Below are positions 16,963 to 25,850 of a DNA stretch of 64,000 bases, piece by piece (positions within the stretch are counted from its first letter, which is position 1; the number at the start of each line of letters is the position of its first letter). Made by a program: the position numbers and the translations under genes. The notes under the pieces are model-generated. The model was not told where the DNA came from and did no database searches. It worked only from the letters and a program-made list of their open reading frames with translations. Source of the DNA: Actinomyces oris (GTDB taxonomy: Bacteria; Actinomycetota; Actinomycetes; Actinomycetales; Actinomycetaceae); NCBI RefSeq assembly GCF_001937665.1, contig NZ_MSKL01000005.1, positions 57,690-121,689 on the forward strand. The letters are read 5' to 3'.

Positions 16963-18384
16963 TCAGTTGTCCGCGCCCTCGGCCTGGTGGGCCAGGGCCA
17001 GACGACGGGACTGGGACACTAGGAGGGCGTCGCGTCCCAGGAGCCCCACGGTGAGTACAGCGCCCAGGACCTTCCACAGGACACCCGGGGCGATGAACAG
17101 CAGGACCATGGCGGCGATGACCGGCACCAGATGCTTCATGGCCCGCCCCACGTAACCGCCGAAGCTGGGCATCTCGACGCCGTCGGACTCGGCGACGGAC
17201 TTGACCATGAAGTTCGGGCCGTTGCCGATGTAGGTAATGGCACCGCACAGGACGGCCCCCAGCGAGATGGACACGAGGTAGAGCTCGGGGACCCCGGCCA
17301 CGTCGGCGCCACCGGGGTGAGCAACCTTGCCGGCCATCTCGAAGAAGGTGGCGTAGGTGGGGGCGTTGTCCAGGACGGAGGACAGCCCGCCGGTGAAGAT
17401 GAAGAAGGTGACCTCGTTGAGCGGCAGTGAGCCGGCGACCTCGTCGAGGTAGTGCAGGGCCGGGATCATGGTGAGGAAGATGCCGATGAACAGGATGGCC
17501 ACCTCGGCGATGGGTCCCCAGGTGAACTGGTTGTCCTTGAAGCGGACCTCTCGGCTGCCCAGGAAGTAGGACCCGGCCGCGGAGGCGAGCATGATGAACT
17601 CACGCACGGGGATCCAGTCGCCCAGGGCGGCGTGGCCCTCCTCGATGGCGTGGACGTCAACGGAGGGGGCGAAGGCGACGGCGGCGATGATGACGGCGAA
17701 GAAGACGAAGTTGAGCGAGCCCTTCAGGCCGAGGGGCTCGATCTCGGTGTCGTCGTCGTGCACGGCCTTGGCAGGTTCCTGGGAGTAGTAATAGGAGTCC
17801 AAGGCGTAGTAGCTCACCAGCAGCATGACGTTGACGAAGAGGTACTCGCGCAGGAGGTTGAAGGTCCAGGTGAAGGGCACCCCGCGCAGGAAGCCCAGGA
17901 ACAGGGGCGGGTCGCCCAGGGGCGTGAGGAGCCCGCCGCAGTTGGCCACGATAAAGATCGTGTACAGCACCGTGTGCACCCGGTAGCGGCGCTCCTTGTT
18001 GGTGGCCAGCAGGGGCCGGATGAGGAGCATGGCGGCGCCGGTGGTGCCCACGAAGGAGGCGATGGTTCCACCGACGGCCAGGAAGATCGTGTTGTTGCGA
18101 GGCGTGGCGCGGATGTCACCCTTGAGGAAGATGCCTCCGGAGACGACGAACAGGGCCAGCAGCAGACAGATGAACTGGAAGTACTCCACCACGGCGGCGA
18201 AGACGGACGTCCACCCGAGGGCGGCCCACATCCAGGTGGCCACCGGCACGCCCAGGCCCACGGCGACGATCAGCTGGCTGGAGTGCTTCTCCCACCAGTG
18301 GGCCGTGGCCGGGATCAGGGGCAGGACGGCGATGCAGGCGAGCATGCCCGCAAAGGGCAGGACGGACCACCATTCAAGATGCAC
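16963..18384 (-). CDS. NhaD-type sodium:proton antiporter
   Basis: A 473-aa protein with about 11-12 transmembrane segments of the CitMHS/NhaD superfamily. Landmarks are the LPLIPATAHWWEKHSS loop, a TTGAAMLLIRPLL motif near residue 130, NCGGLLTPLGDPPLFLGFLRGVPF near 165 (diagnostic of the UIT6/NhaD group), LSSVLDNAPTYATFFEMA near 355, and a C-terminal NGPNFMVKSVAESDGVEMP segment. It should exchange cytoplasmic Na+ for protons at the membrane. GTG start. It lies upstream of hemH on the same strand with a gap of 133 bases; no functional link is implied. Confidence 0.88.
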   Translation of the reverse strand: MHLEWWSVLPFAGMLACIAVLPLIPATAHWWEKHSSQLIVAVGLGVPVATWMWAALGWTSVFAAVVEYFQFICLLLALFVVSGGIFLKGDIRATPRNNTIFLAVGGTIASFVGTTGAAMLLIRPLLATNKERRYRVHTVLYTIFIVANCGGLLTPLGDPPLFLGFLRGVPFTWTFNLLREYLFVNVMLLVSYYALDSYYYSQEPAKAVHDDDTEIEPLGLKGSLNFVFFAVIIAAVAFAPSVDVHAIEEGHAALGDWIPVREFIMLASAAGSYFLGSREVRFKDNQFTWGPIAEVAILFIGIFLTMIPALHYLDEVAGSLPLNEVTFFIFTGGLSSVLDNAPTYATFFEMAGKVAHPGGADVAGVPELYLVSISLGAVLCGAITYIGNGPNFMVKSVAESDGVEMPSFGGYVGRAMKHLVPVIAAMVLLFIAPGVLWKVLGAVLTVGLLGRDALLVSQSRRLALAHQAEGADN

Positions 18385-18517
18385 GGCAACTTCCTCACAG
18401 GATCGGGACTGTTCGCGTCACCATACCTTCCCGGGCATCAGTTTCCCCGGTGAGGGCCTGTGGTCTCTCGTGCTGAGACCGATCTTCCGGGCCGACGCCG
18501 CAGAGAGGGAGGCCGAC

Positions 18518-19561
18518 TCAGATCCAGCCGGCCAGCACGTTTCGGGCCTGCTCAGCCAAGGTGGCGATGGCGCCGTCGGAGTCGTTGCCCCAGGGGATGT
18601 AGTGGAAGGTGCCGCCCCCGGCAGTGGTGAAGGTCTCGCGGTTGAGCTGGTTGATCTCCTCAAGAGTCTCCAGGCAGTCGGAGACGAAGCCGGGGCAGAT
18701 GACGTCGAGGCGGGGGCAGCCGGCACGGCCGAGCTCGCCGACCGTGTCAATGGTGGCCGGTCCGATCCAGGCGGCGGGCCCGAAGACGGACTGGAAGGTG
18801 AGCTGGGCGAGCCCTTCGGGCAGGTCGAGCCGCCGGGAGAGGAGCTGGGCGGTGCGCTCGCACTGGGAACAGTAGGGGTCTCCGGCGTCGTGCATGGCCC
18901 GGGGGATGGAGTGGAAGGACAGTAGGAGGCGCTCGCCGGCTGCCGGGTCGGGGCGGCCGTGGACCTGCCAGTGCTGCTCCAGGGCGGTGGCGAGGGCCTC
19001 GATGTAGGCGGGCGCCGTCTCGAAGGAGCGGACGGTGCGCAGCTCGGGCTGGTTGCGGGAGGACAGGATGAAGCGGGCGGCCTCATCGACGACGGTGCCG
19101 GCCGAGGAGGCTGCGTACTGCGGGTAGAGCGGGATGAGGGCGATCCGGCGGCAGCCGGCCTCCATGAGCTCACCCATGACATGCCGCAGAGCCGGCTGCC
19201 CGTAGCGCATGGCGATACGGACCTGGACCGATTCACCGAGCTCGTCCTGGAGCAGCTCGCCCTGGCGCTCGCTGTAGTGCATGAGCGGGGAGCCGGAGCG
19301 GCTGGTCTCCTCGCCGGGGCGCCAGATGGTGGCGTACTTCGCCGCCGATGCGCGAGGGCGTACCCGCAGGATGATGCCTTCCAGGACGGGGCGCCACAGG
19401 AGGGGGTGCGTCTCAACGATCCGGCGGTCGGAGAGGAACTCCCGCAGGAAGGACCGAACGGCTCTGGGCGTGGGGGCCGACGGCGTGCCGAGATTGGCCA
19501 GGATGAGGGCGGGGCGCTCTTCCGCGTCATGCGGGTCGGGAGCGGTGGGGCTCAGAGGCAC
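18518..19561 (-). CDS. hemH: Ferrochelatase
   Basis: A 347-aa ferrochelatase: ALILANLGTPSAPTPRAVRSFLREFLSD at the start, AMRYGQPALRHVM, RIALIPLYPQYAASSAGTV, and LLLSFHSIPRAMHDAGDPY with the catalytic His. It ends with TFQSVFGPAAWIGPATIDT and the conserved VICPGFVSDCLETLEEI with its glutamate. It inserts iron into a porphyrin late in haem synthesis; in actinobacteria the substrate is normally coproporphyrin III. GTG start. Another haem-related gene, hemW, lies at 22165-23451 but not adjacent. Confidence 0.95.
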   Translation of the reverse strand: MPLSPTAPDPHDAEERPALILANLGTPSAPTPRAVRSFLREFLSDRRIVETHPLLWRPVLEGIILRVRPRASAAKYATIWRPGEETSRSGSPLMHYSERQGELLQDELGESVQVRIAMRYGQPALRHVMGELMEAGCRRIALIPLYPQYAASSAGTVVDEAARFILSSRNQPELRTVRSFETAPAYIEALATALEQHWQVHGRPDPAAGERLLLSFHSIPRAMHDAGDPYCSQCERTAQLLSRRLDLPEGLAQLTFQSVFGPAAWIGPATIDTVGELGRAGCPRLDVICPGFVSDCLETLEEINQLNRETFTTAGGGTFHYIPWGNDSDGAIATLAEQARNVLAGWI

Positions 19562-19664
19562 GGAAGTCCTTGGGATGGGCAGGATCGTTCTCGACGACGA
19601 CGGCGTTGATCGACGTCGGCCTCACTCTAGCCGAGCGGATGCGCCCTCCGGCTCGCAACGAGTC

Positions 19665-19696
19665 CGCGCCCCGCCGTCTGAGACGAGCGGGGCGCG
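19665..19696 (-). terminator. GC-rich hairpin after the 19718-20587 gene
   Basis: CGCGCCCCGC and GCGGGGCGCG form a perfect 10-bp stem with a 12-base loop, just downstream (minus strand) of the membrane protein gene that ends at 19718. No U-run follows, so it may be a factor-assisted terminator or an mRNA end structure. Confidence 0.55.
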
Positions 19697-19717
19697 AAGA
19701 AGACTCGGGAGATGAGG

Positions 19718-20587
19718 TCAGCGAACGACGTCGTATCCCTGGATGCGCACGTAGGAGTAGGCGGAGAGCAACATCACCAGCGGGACCGTCACAAGCCAGC
19801 CGAACACAGTAAGTACGCCAACAAGATAAAGGCCAGCTCCGGTCAGGGCGAAGGGGATGAGCTCTCCGACATGGCTGGACAGGGTGGCCCAGGACGCCTT
19901 CATTCCGGCAATGCCGTCCATCCCCTTGTCCACGGTGAAGTAAACCGCGTAGTGGAAGAGGAAGGCCGCGATGACGCCCGGAACAACACACAGGAGGGAG
20001 CCCACGGACGTGGCGATCCCGGTGAGAAAAGCCGCGAGAAGGCTCGCACCGAAGTTCGGGAAAGTGAACAGGTCGCTCCAGGTCAGGGGCCGCCCGGTTG
20101 CCACCTTGAGCGCCATGTGAGTGGTCACGATACTAGCGAAGAGGCCAATAGCGAAGGCGATGTAGGTTCCAGAGGGACCCACCAAGCCGAAACCATACTC
20201 CTCTCCGTTGATATTATAGTGTGCCTCAATAGTGAAGTTGGAAAGTACAGTCCACAGACCCATCCCCACAATGAGAATGAGCGCATTCTCCTTGAACTTG
20301 GACCACGCCCATGACATGCCGTCACCGACGCTCAGCGGCGCCCCTCCCATCGCACCTGCAGGGTAGTACGGCATACCGGCTCCGCCGCCCATGGTGGACT
20401 GGGGGCCGTAGCCCTGTGCCGCCCCAGCCTGAGGCCCGTAGTTTGGAACGGCACCGGCTTGAGGTCCGTAGCCGGGTTGCTGATGAGCGTCGGGGCCGGC
20501 CCCATAGCCGGGCTGTGCTCCGTAGCCCGGGACGCCACCGGGTTGAGATCCGTCGTCTGGGTAACCTGGATACTGTGGAGTAGTCAT
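19718..20587 (-). CDS. Membrane protein with Tyr/Gly/Pro/Gln-rich N-terminal repeats
   Basis: A 289-aa protein in two parts. Residues 1-85 are low-complexity and contain repeated GYGPQ / NYGPQ / GYGA words, likely disordered and cytoplasmic. Residues ~100-285 contain about five hydrophobic segments: ALILIVGMGLWTVLSNF, TYIAFAIGLFASIVTTHMAL, FLTGIATSVGSLLCVVPGVIAAFLFHYAV, IPFALTGAGLYLVGVLTVF and GWLVTVPLVMLLSAYSYV. The C-terminal part resembles actinobacterial membrane proteins with YciC- or glycerophosphodiester-like anchors, but I do not assign a family. The function is unknown; similar architecture is common in high-GC Gram-positives. Confidence 0.7.
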   Translation of the reverse strand: MTTPQYPGYPDDGSQPGGVPGYGAQPGYGAGPDAHQQPGYGPQAGAVPNYGPQAGAAQGYGPQSTMGGGAGMPYYPAGAMGGAPLSVGDGMSWAWSKFKENALILIVGMGLWTVLSNFTIEAHYNINGEEYGFGLVGPSGTYIAFAIGLFASIVTTHMALKVATGRPLTWSDLFTFPNFGASLLAAFLTGIATSVGSLLCVVPGVIAAFLFHYAVYFTVDKGMDGIAGMKASWATLSSHVGELIPFALTGAGLYLVGVLTVFGWLVTVPLVMLLSAYSYVRIQGYDVVR

Positions 20588-20724
20588 TCAACCAGGATTT
20601 CATTAACCCCTGAAACTCTCCTGGAGGCGCTCCGAGGGAGGTCGGTCTTGACCGACTCATCCCAACGCGATGGCCTCATTCACCCAGTGCCCCGGCCCTT
20701 GGTCCCATCCTTTCGACGCTGGCA

Positions 20725-21156
20725 TCACTTCTCAAGCGCGGCGATGCAGGCCGACAGTGCCTCTTGCACTGCGCGCAACCGGGACTCACTGAGCGGCGAA
20801 ATCATGACCCGCTCAATCTCCACCACCACCCTCGACGCCTCCTTGAGGAGGCTCCGCCCCTTGGGGGTGAGCTCCAGAGGCAGCGCACGACCGGAAGGCG
20901 CCTGGGCTGCACGCTGAGCCAGACCTCGATCCACCAGGGCGCGCAGGAGCGTGCTCATGGTCTGGCGGGTCACGAAGGCCTCCCTGGCGAGGTCGGAGGT
21001 CGAGGCTCCCGGAGTGCGGCTGAGCAGCTCGAGGCAGAGGTATTGCGGAGCACTCAGTCCCAGGGGGCGGAGTGCCTCATCCATGCGAGTTCGAAGCGCA
21101 GCCTGAACGTGCTTGAGCTGATAGCCGAGGAGGTTCCTGGGGTCATCTTGACTCAT
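20725..21156 (-). CDS. MarR-family transcriptional regulator
   Basis: A 143-aa winged-helix regulator: LLGYQLKHVQAALRTRMDEALRPLGLSAPQYLCLELL, DLAREAFVTRQTMSTLLRALVDRGL (recognition helix), and RALPLELTPKGRSLLKEASRVVVEIE (wing). It is typical of MarR length. It is divergent from the VOC gene at 21223, and a near-perfect palindrome (21165-21189) lies between the two starts and would be its operator. Confidence 0.9.
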   Translation of the reverse strand: MSQDDPRNLLGYQLKHVQAALRTRMDEALRPLGLSAPQYLCLELLSRTPGASTSDLAREAFVTRQTMSTLLRALVDRGLAQRAAQAPSGRALPLELTPKGRSLLKEASRVVVEIERVMISPLSESRLRAVQEALSACIAALEK

Positions 21157-21164
21157 GACAGTAT

Positions 21165-21189
21165 TCTGACATACTCTCGATATGTCAGA
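21165..21189. promoter_or_regulatory. Palindromic operator for the MarR-type regulator
   Basis: TCTGACATA-N7-TATGTCAGA is an inverted repeat with perfect 9-bp arms, placed between the MarR start (21156) and the divergent VOC gene (21223). A further half-site (CTGACATA) follows at ~21193. The arrangement is the usual one for MarR control of both genes. Confidence 0.72.
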
Positions 21190-21222
21190 AACCTGACATA
21201 CATTGTCTGAGAGGAGACCACT

Positions 21223-21594
21223 GTGACCGTCACCGGCCCCGACTTCATCGCACTGCAGGTGAGCGACCTCGAGCGTTCCGCTGAGTTCTACGAGAACGCC
21301 CTGGGACTACGTCGCGCCCCGGCCTCACCTCCTGGCGCCGTCCTCTTCACCACGACGCCGATCCCCTTCGCGGTTCGAGAGCCCCTCCCCGGTGTAGACC
21401 TCTCCGAAACCCCTCGTCCCGGTCTCGGCATAGCACTCTGGCTGCACTGCGACGCGGTTCAGGAGCTGCACAATTCGCTCAAGGCATCAGGAACCATCAT
21501 CCTGACCGATCCCAGCCCTAGCCCCTTCGGTCTGACCTTCACGTTTGCCGACCCGTACGGCTATGCCGTCACCGTTCACGAGAAGGAGTCGTGA
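21223..21594 (+). CDS. VOC (glyoxalase/bleomycin-resistance) family protein
   Basis: A 123-aa single-domain VOC protein: DFIALQVSDLERSAEFYENALGLRRAP, an acidic LSETPRPGLGIALWLHCD, and LTDPSPSPFGLTFTFADPYGYAVTVHE, the standard C-terminal strand with a metal-ligand glutamate. GTG start with a GAGGAG ribosome site 7-10 bases upstream. It is divergent from the MarR regulator and sits just after its operator, so it is probably a regulon member. The substrate is unknown; detoxification or resistance is only a guess from the family. Confidence 0.85.
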   Translation: MTVTGPDFIALQVSDLERSAEFYENALGLRRAPASPPGAVLFTTTPIPFAVREPLPGVDLSETPRPGLGIALWLHCDAVQELHNSLKASGTIILTDPSPSPFGLTFTFADPYGYAVTVHEKES

Positions 21595-21701
21595 GCCGAG
21601 CCGATCATGCCGGTGAGTGGGCGGTTGAGCCCCGGCAGCCGAGCCGGCTCCTCACCGGCGTACAGGTTGAGCCCGACACGACGAGAAGGAAGGACAGCAC
21701 A

Positions 21702-22115
21702 TTGAGATACTGGCTTGGCGTTGCTTCCAAGGACCATGTGGCTCTGGGCGTGGCTGACGGGTTCTGCCAGCTGTGCCATGGCAAGAAGGCGCCGCTTCAA
21801 CGTATGCGGCGAGGCGATTACATCCTCTACTACTCACCGAAGCAGGAGTTCAGGTCACGCCGGCCCTATCAGGCGATCACTGCCTGCGGAGTGGTCACTG
21901 GGGACGTGGTCTACCAGTACGAGATGTTTCCCGGTTTTGTTCCGTACCGACGTGACATTGAGTGGCAGGAGCCGATACGAGAGGTGCCGCTCGATATCCT
22001 GCGCACCTTACCGGGCTGGAGCGAAGTAGCTCCAAAGCTACGCTTCGGCCACGTGGAGCTGCCATCTGAGCTGTTCCAGGCAATTCAGGAGTACATGCTG
22101 TCGGACGGCGAGTAG
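21702..22115 (+). CDS. EVE-domain protein
   Basis: A 137-aa protein that starts RYWLGVASKDHVALGVADGFCQL, the usual beginning of UPF0310 EVE-domain proteins (PUA-like fold), followed by MRRGDYILYYSPKQEF and CGVVTGDVVYQYEMFPGFVPYRRDIEW. I place the start at TTG 21702 because an AAGGA site lies about 10 bases upstream and the fold begins at the next residue; a GTG at 21591, overlapping the VOC stop, gives a longer alternative. EVE domains bind modified bases in RNA or DNA. The role here is not known. Confidence 0.82.
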   Translation: MRYWLGVASKDHVALGVADGFCQLCHGKKAPLQRMRRGDYILYYSPKQEFRSRRPYQAITACGVVTGDVVYQYEMFPGFVPYRRDIEWQEPIREVPLDILRTLPGWSEVAPKLRFGHVELPSELFQAIQEYMLSDGE

Positions 22116-22164
22116 CACAGGATGGCGTCAACGACTTGCAGATAGAAGTCGACGCTCTACAGGC

Positions 22165-23451
22165 TCACTGGGTGAGGGCGCGGGTGACGGTGTCGGCCAT
22201 GAGGCGGCCTCGCAGAGTGAGGACTGCCCGGCCTCTCAGGGCCGCGCCGGCGTCAAGCAGTCCATCGGCTACGAGACCGGCCACGACGGGTACCAGGTGA
22301 GGAGGAGTGGCTCCGACAGCATCAGGCCGGTTTACTGACGGACCGCCCGGCCGATCCCCGAGACCGGCCAGCTCGAGGCCCTCACGCAGACGGATGCCCA
22401 GCATGATCCGCTCCAGCTCGCGGGAGTCGGCGTCGATGATCTCATGCCCGGCCACGGGCAGATGGCCGGTGGCGATCTGCCCCGCCCAGGCGACCGGGTG
22501 CTTGGTGTTCCACAGGCGCACGTCCCCCAGGTGGGAGTGGGCCCCGGGCCCGGCACCCCACCAGTCCCAGTCGAGCCAGTAGGCCTGGTTGTGGCGGCAC
22601 TCGGCACCGGGGCGCGCCCAGTTGGAGATCTCGTACCACTCGTAGCCGGCTTGGCGCAGGGCGGCGTCGGCCATCTCGTACTTGGTGGCCTCGTCGTCAT
22701 CCTCGGGCATCGGCAGCTCTCCGCGGCTGACCTGTCCCCACATCCTGGTGCCCTCCTCGATGACCAGGGCGTAAGCGCTCACGTGGTCCGGGCCGATCCG
22801 GGTCACCGCGTCCAGGGAGCGCTGCCAGTCCTCCAGGGACTCCCCCGGCGCCCCGTAGATGAGGTCCAGGGAGGTGCTCAGACCCGCCCACCGTGCCCAC
22901 TCCACCACGTGGGGCACCCGGGCGGGCTCGTGGGTGCGCTCCAGAACCTTCAGCACGTGGGGCACCGCCGACTGCATGCCGAAGGAGACCCGGGTGAAAC
23001 CGCCTTCGGCCAGGGCCACCAGGTCCGCCTCGTCCACGGAGTCCGGGTTGGCCTCCGTGGTCACCTCCGCGTTGGCGGCGAGCCCGAAGCACTCGCGCAC
23101 CAGCTCCAGCATGCTCACCAGGTCGGAGGCGGGCAACATGGTGGGGGTTCCTCCACCCACGAAGACGGTCCGGGCTGAACGCACCGGCAAGCCCACGCCG
23201 TCCATGGCGCGGCGGGCGGCACGCAGCTCGCCGGCGAGAGTCCCTACGAAGTCCTCGGCCGAGGCCCCCTGCCCCATGGTCAGGTTCGTGTAGGTGTTGA
23301 AGTCGCAGTAGCCGCAACGCACCCGGCAGTAGGGCACGTGCAGGTACACCGAGAACGGGCGATCGCCCCCGCCTGGAGCAGGAACGGCCGCCTGTGGCGG
23401 CAGCTCCCCCATTCCCGGCAGGGGGTCACCCACCGGCTGGGCCGGGCTCAC
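22165..23451 (-). CDS. hemW: Radical SAM haem chaperone HemW
   Basis: A ~428-aa radical SAM protein of the HemW (coproporphyrinogen dehydrogenase-like) type. The iron-sulphur motif CxxxCxxC is present in YCRVRCGYC (Cys42, 46 and 49 from the chosen start), followed by DFNTYTN, the FVGGGTPTML motif, and the C-terminal HemN domain with WARPGAECRHNQAYW. GTG 23451 overlaps the MFS stop (GTGA), so translation is probably coupled; ATG 23412 is an alternative. Earlier in-frame starts lie inside the neighbouring MFS gene. HemW binds haem and passes it to acceptor proteins. Confidence 0.9.
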   Translation of the reverse strand: MSPAQPVGDPLPGMGELPPQAAVPAPGGGDRPFSVYLHVPYCRVRCGYCDFNTYTNLTMGQGASAEDFVGTLAGELRAARRAMDGVGLPVRSARTVFVGGGTPTMLPASDLVSMLELVRECFGLAANAEVTTEANPDSVDEADLVALAEGGFTRVSFGMQSAVPHVLKVLERTHEPARVPHVVEWARWAGLSTSLDLIYGAPGESLEDWQRSLDAVTRIGPDHVSAYALVIEEGTRMWGQVSRGELPMPEDDDEATKYEMADAALRQAGYEWYEISNWARPGAECRHNQAYWLDWDWWGAGPGAHSHLGDVRLWNTKHPVAWAGQIATGHLPVAGHEIIDADSRELERIMLGIRLREGLELAGLGDRPGGPSVNRPDAVGATPPHLVPVVAGLVADGLLDAGAALRGRAVLTLRGRLMADTVTRALTQ

Positions 23452-24767
23452 TCGGCACCGCCTTGAGCCTCGGCCCGCTCGTCGTCGCCCTCCAGGACGC
23501 CGGCGGGAATGGCCGGCTCGGGCCTGCCGGAGTCGCCCGCGCGGGCCGCGATCTGGGCGCACACGGTCATGAGCACCAGCACTCCCACCACCATGGCGAA
23601 AGGGGCCACCCATCCGCCGCTGTGCTCATGGACCCAGCCCATCACCACCGGGCCGGCGGCGGCCAGGCAGTAGCCGGTCGTCTGAATGACCGCGGTGGTC
23701 CGGCGGTTCTCATCGACCGACTCCGATCGGCGGATGACCAGGGTGAACAGGGCGGCGAAGAAGGCGCCGTGCGCGATGCCCGAGAACATGCAGGGAACCA
23801 GCCAGTAGCCGGGGGCCACCGTCAGGCAGATCGGCAGCATCAGCCAGCAGGCGCAGATGACGCCGAGGACCCTGCTGGCCGGCCACCCCAGCGTCTCGAA
23901 CATCACCGGGACCAGCAGGGGCCCCACGATTCCCAGCAGGGAGAAGACGGAGGCGGCGACACCGGCGCCGGACTCGCTCATGGCGAGCTCGTCGACCAGG
24001 GCCGTGGGCAGCCACCCCGAGATCGCGTAGTAGGAAAAGGTCTGGGCGGCGAAGGCCACGGCCATCACCCAGGTCAGGGGGCGTTTCCAGACGGCGGCGC
24101 CGGTCGACGACGACGGACGGGCCAGGGAGCGCTCCGTCACCCAGGAGGTCATCCCCGATCGCTCCCGCAGGCTCCGCCTGGGCGTCTGGCTGCCGGGCGG
24201 GAAGACCCACAGCCACAGGACGCCGGCCAGCAGCACCGGGATCGCGGTCCAGGCAGCGGCCGAGCCCTGCCAGCCGATGACGAGGGCCAGCGGCACGGCC
24301 AGGGCGGTGGCCGCGGTGACGATGACGTTGCAGGTGGAAGAGTACAGGCCTGTCATGAGCGACGTGCGGTGCCAGAAGTCGCGGCCGATGACCATGGGCG
24401 CCACCAGGTTGCCCACCGTCAGCCCCGCCCCGATGATGACGGTTCCGGCGAAGGCAGCCCAGGTGGTGCCGGCCGAGCGCAGCAGTGCCCCGGCCAGAGC
24501 CATTCCCAGGGTGAGCAGGCCCGCGGTGTTGATGCCGACACGACGCACCACCGTCGAGGCCAGCGGGGTGAGCAGCCCGAAGCACAGGATCGGCACGGAG
24601 GTCAGTGCGCCGCGGGCCACCTCCCCCATGCCCAGGTCCTGCCCCAGGCGCGTCAGCAGGGGCGGGATGACGCCCACCGGTGCCCGCAGGACTGCGCAGA
24701 ACCCGAGGAAGCCGGCGACGATGACCATGAGCCAGGCGCGGCGGGGCAGCCTGGAGGTCTCAGTCAC
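23448..24767 (-). CDS. Major facilitator superfamily transporter, CynX/NimT-like
   Basis: A 439-aa protein with twelve transmembrane segments. The N-terminus (LMVIVAGFLGFCAVLRAPVGVIPPLL) carries a CynX-type VLRAPVGV motif, followed by a long membrane region and a cytoplasmic loop around residue 200. Members exchange small anions such as cyanate or nitroimidazoles; the substrate here is unknown. The GTG start overlaps the trmB stop by four bases (GTGA), and its own stop overlaps the hemW start, so three genes form a tight train. A large open frame on the opposite strand of this region is a GC-skew shadow. Confidence 0.82.
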   Translation of the reverse strand: MTETSRLPRRAWLMVIVAGFLGFCAVLRAPVGVIPPLLTRLGQDLGMGEVARGALTSVPILCFGLLTPLASTVVRRVGINTAGLLTLGMALAGALLRSAGTTWAAFAGTVIIGAGLTVGNLVAPMVIGRDFWHRTSLMTGLYSSTCNVIVTAATALAVPLALVIGWQGSAAAWTAIPVLLAGVLWLWVFPPGSQTPRRSLRERSGMTSWVTERSLARPSSSTGAAVWKRPLTWVMAVAFAAQTFSYYAISGWLPTALVDELAMSESGAGVAASVFSLLGIVGPLLVPVMFETLGWPASRVLGVICACWLMLPICLTVAPGYWLVPCMFSGIAHGAFFAALFTLVIRRSESVDENRRTTAVIQTTGYCLAAAGPVVMGWVHEHSGGWVAPFAMVVGVLVLMTVCAQIAARAGDSGRPEPAIPAGVLEGDDERAEAQGGAE

Positions 24768-25774
24768 GGCCGGTCCGCCGGGTGCAGCAAGCCGTCACCG
24801 CGCCCCTCACGCAGCCGCCAGGGCTGGGACTCCAGACGGTTCCAGGCCTGCCCCTCGGCCTCGAGACGATCCAGCATGGAGGCGCCCCGCTCGGGGATCC
24901 AGGCCACCTCGGTGCGCACTGCGGTCAGGTCCCGGATCGTGCGCCCCGCATCCAGGCCCCGCTGCTCGAAGCGGGTCATGACCCGCCCCTCGTAACGGGG
25001 CGACCAGCCACCGCGCACCCCCGCCGGGGATCCCGGGTCCAGGCCGTTGCCCAGACTGTCCTCCTCGGCGGTCTCGGCCCCCAGGTCAGGACGGGCGCCG
25101 GCGTCGTCGTGCCGGAAGTAGGGCAGGGTCGCATCCTGCCGCAGCCCGGTGGGCAGCGCCGCCACATCCTCGATGACGTCGCGCATCTGCCAGGCGTAGT
25201 CCGCCCAGTCGGTGGCCAGGCGCCACACCCCGCCGGGACGCAGCACCCGCGCCACCGAGTCGGCGAAGGCGGTGGTCACCAGGCGGCGCTTGCGGTGCCG
25301 GGGCTTGCGCCAGGGGTCGGGGAAGAACACCCACACCTCGCTGGCGCAGGACACCGGCAGGGCGGTGGCCAGCAGCTGGGAGGCGTCAGCGGGAACGACA
25401 CGCACGTTGTGCAGGCCCTGGCGGTGGATCGAGGTCACCAGCCGGGCGATCGCGGTCTCCCAGACCTCCACCGCCAGGTAGTCCGCCCCGGGGTGGGCGG
25501 CGGCGTGGGCCAGCAGCGCCTCACCACTGCCCGAACCGACCTCGACGATCAGCGGCCTCACCTGACCCACATGCCCGAAGAGCTTCTCCGGCTCCAGGCG
25601 GAAGCTCGGGGACACGGTGCGTACGGCGTCGGCACGAGGCACATCGACCACGTAGCGGGGGCCCAGCGCGACCAGGGCCTCGGCCTGGACGGGGCGCAGC
25701 CTGCCGCCGGCGCGCGAGAAGGAGCGCACCCTGGAGTGGATGGCGTGGGAGCGGGGCGGGTGGTGCTGAGCCAT
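24764..25774 (-). CDS. trmB: tRNA (guanine-N7)-methyltransferase TrmB
   Basis: A 336-aa protein with the TrmB fold: LIVEVGSGSGEALLAHAAAHPGAD (SAM motif), YLAVEVWETAIARLV, VWVFFPDPWRKPRHRKRRL (catalytic and tRNA-binding signature), and WADYAWQM. ATG 25774 is chosen because upstream in-frame codons run into the MOSC gene. The N-terminus carries a ~60-residue extension rich in Arg/Ser, longer than in short family members. It forms N7-methylguanosine at position 46 of tRNA. It precedes the MFS and hemW genes with overlapping codons. Confidence 0.92.
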   Translation of the reverse strand: MAQHHPPRSHAIHSRVRSFSRAGGRLRPVQAEALVALGPRYVVDVPRADAVRTVSPSFRLEPEKLFGHVGQVRPLIVEVGSGSGEALLAHAAAHPGADYLAVEVWETAIARLVTSIHRQGLHNVRVVPADASQLLATALPVSCASEVWVFFPDPWRKPRHRKRRLVTTAFADSVARVLRPGGVWRLATDWADYAWQMRDVIEDVAALPTGLRQDATLPYFRHDDAGARPDLGAETAEEDSLGNGLDPGSPAGVRGGWSPRYEGRVMTRFEQRGLDAGRTIRDLTAVRTEVAWIPERGASMLDRLEAEGQAWNRLESQPWRLREGRGDGLLHPADRP

Positions 25775-25850
25775 GCGGAGCCTTGCGTCCTTTACTTCTG
25801 TCAGGTCTCGAAACCGTCTGCCTGATGCCGTCAGGCGCTGAGCGGCGCCG

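Noticed and set aside
17452..18453. Plus-strand frame of 333 codons over the NhaD-type gene
   Set aside because: Antisense shadow, Gly/Asp-rich without motifs.
23394..24995. Plus-strand open frame of 533 codons over MFS and trmB
   Set aside because: It is a shadow of two well-supported minus-strand genes and has biased Gly/His/Gln composition.
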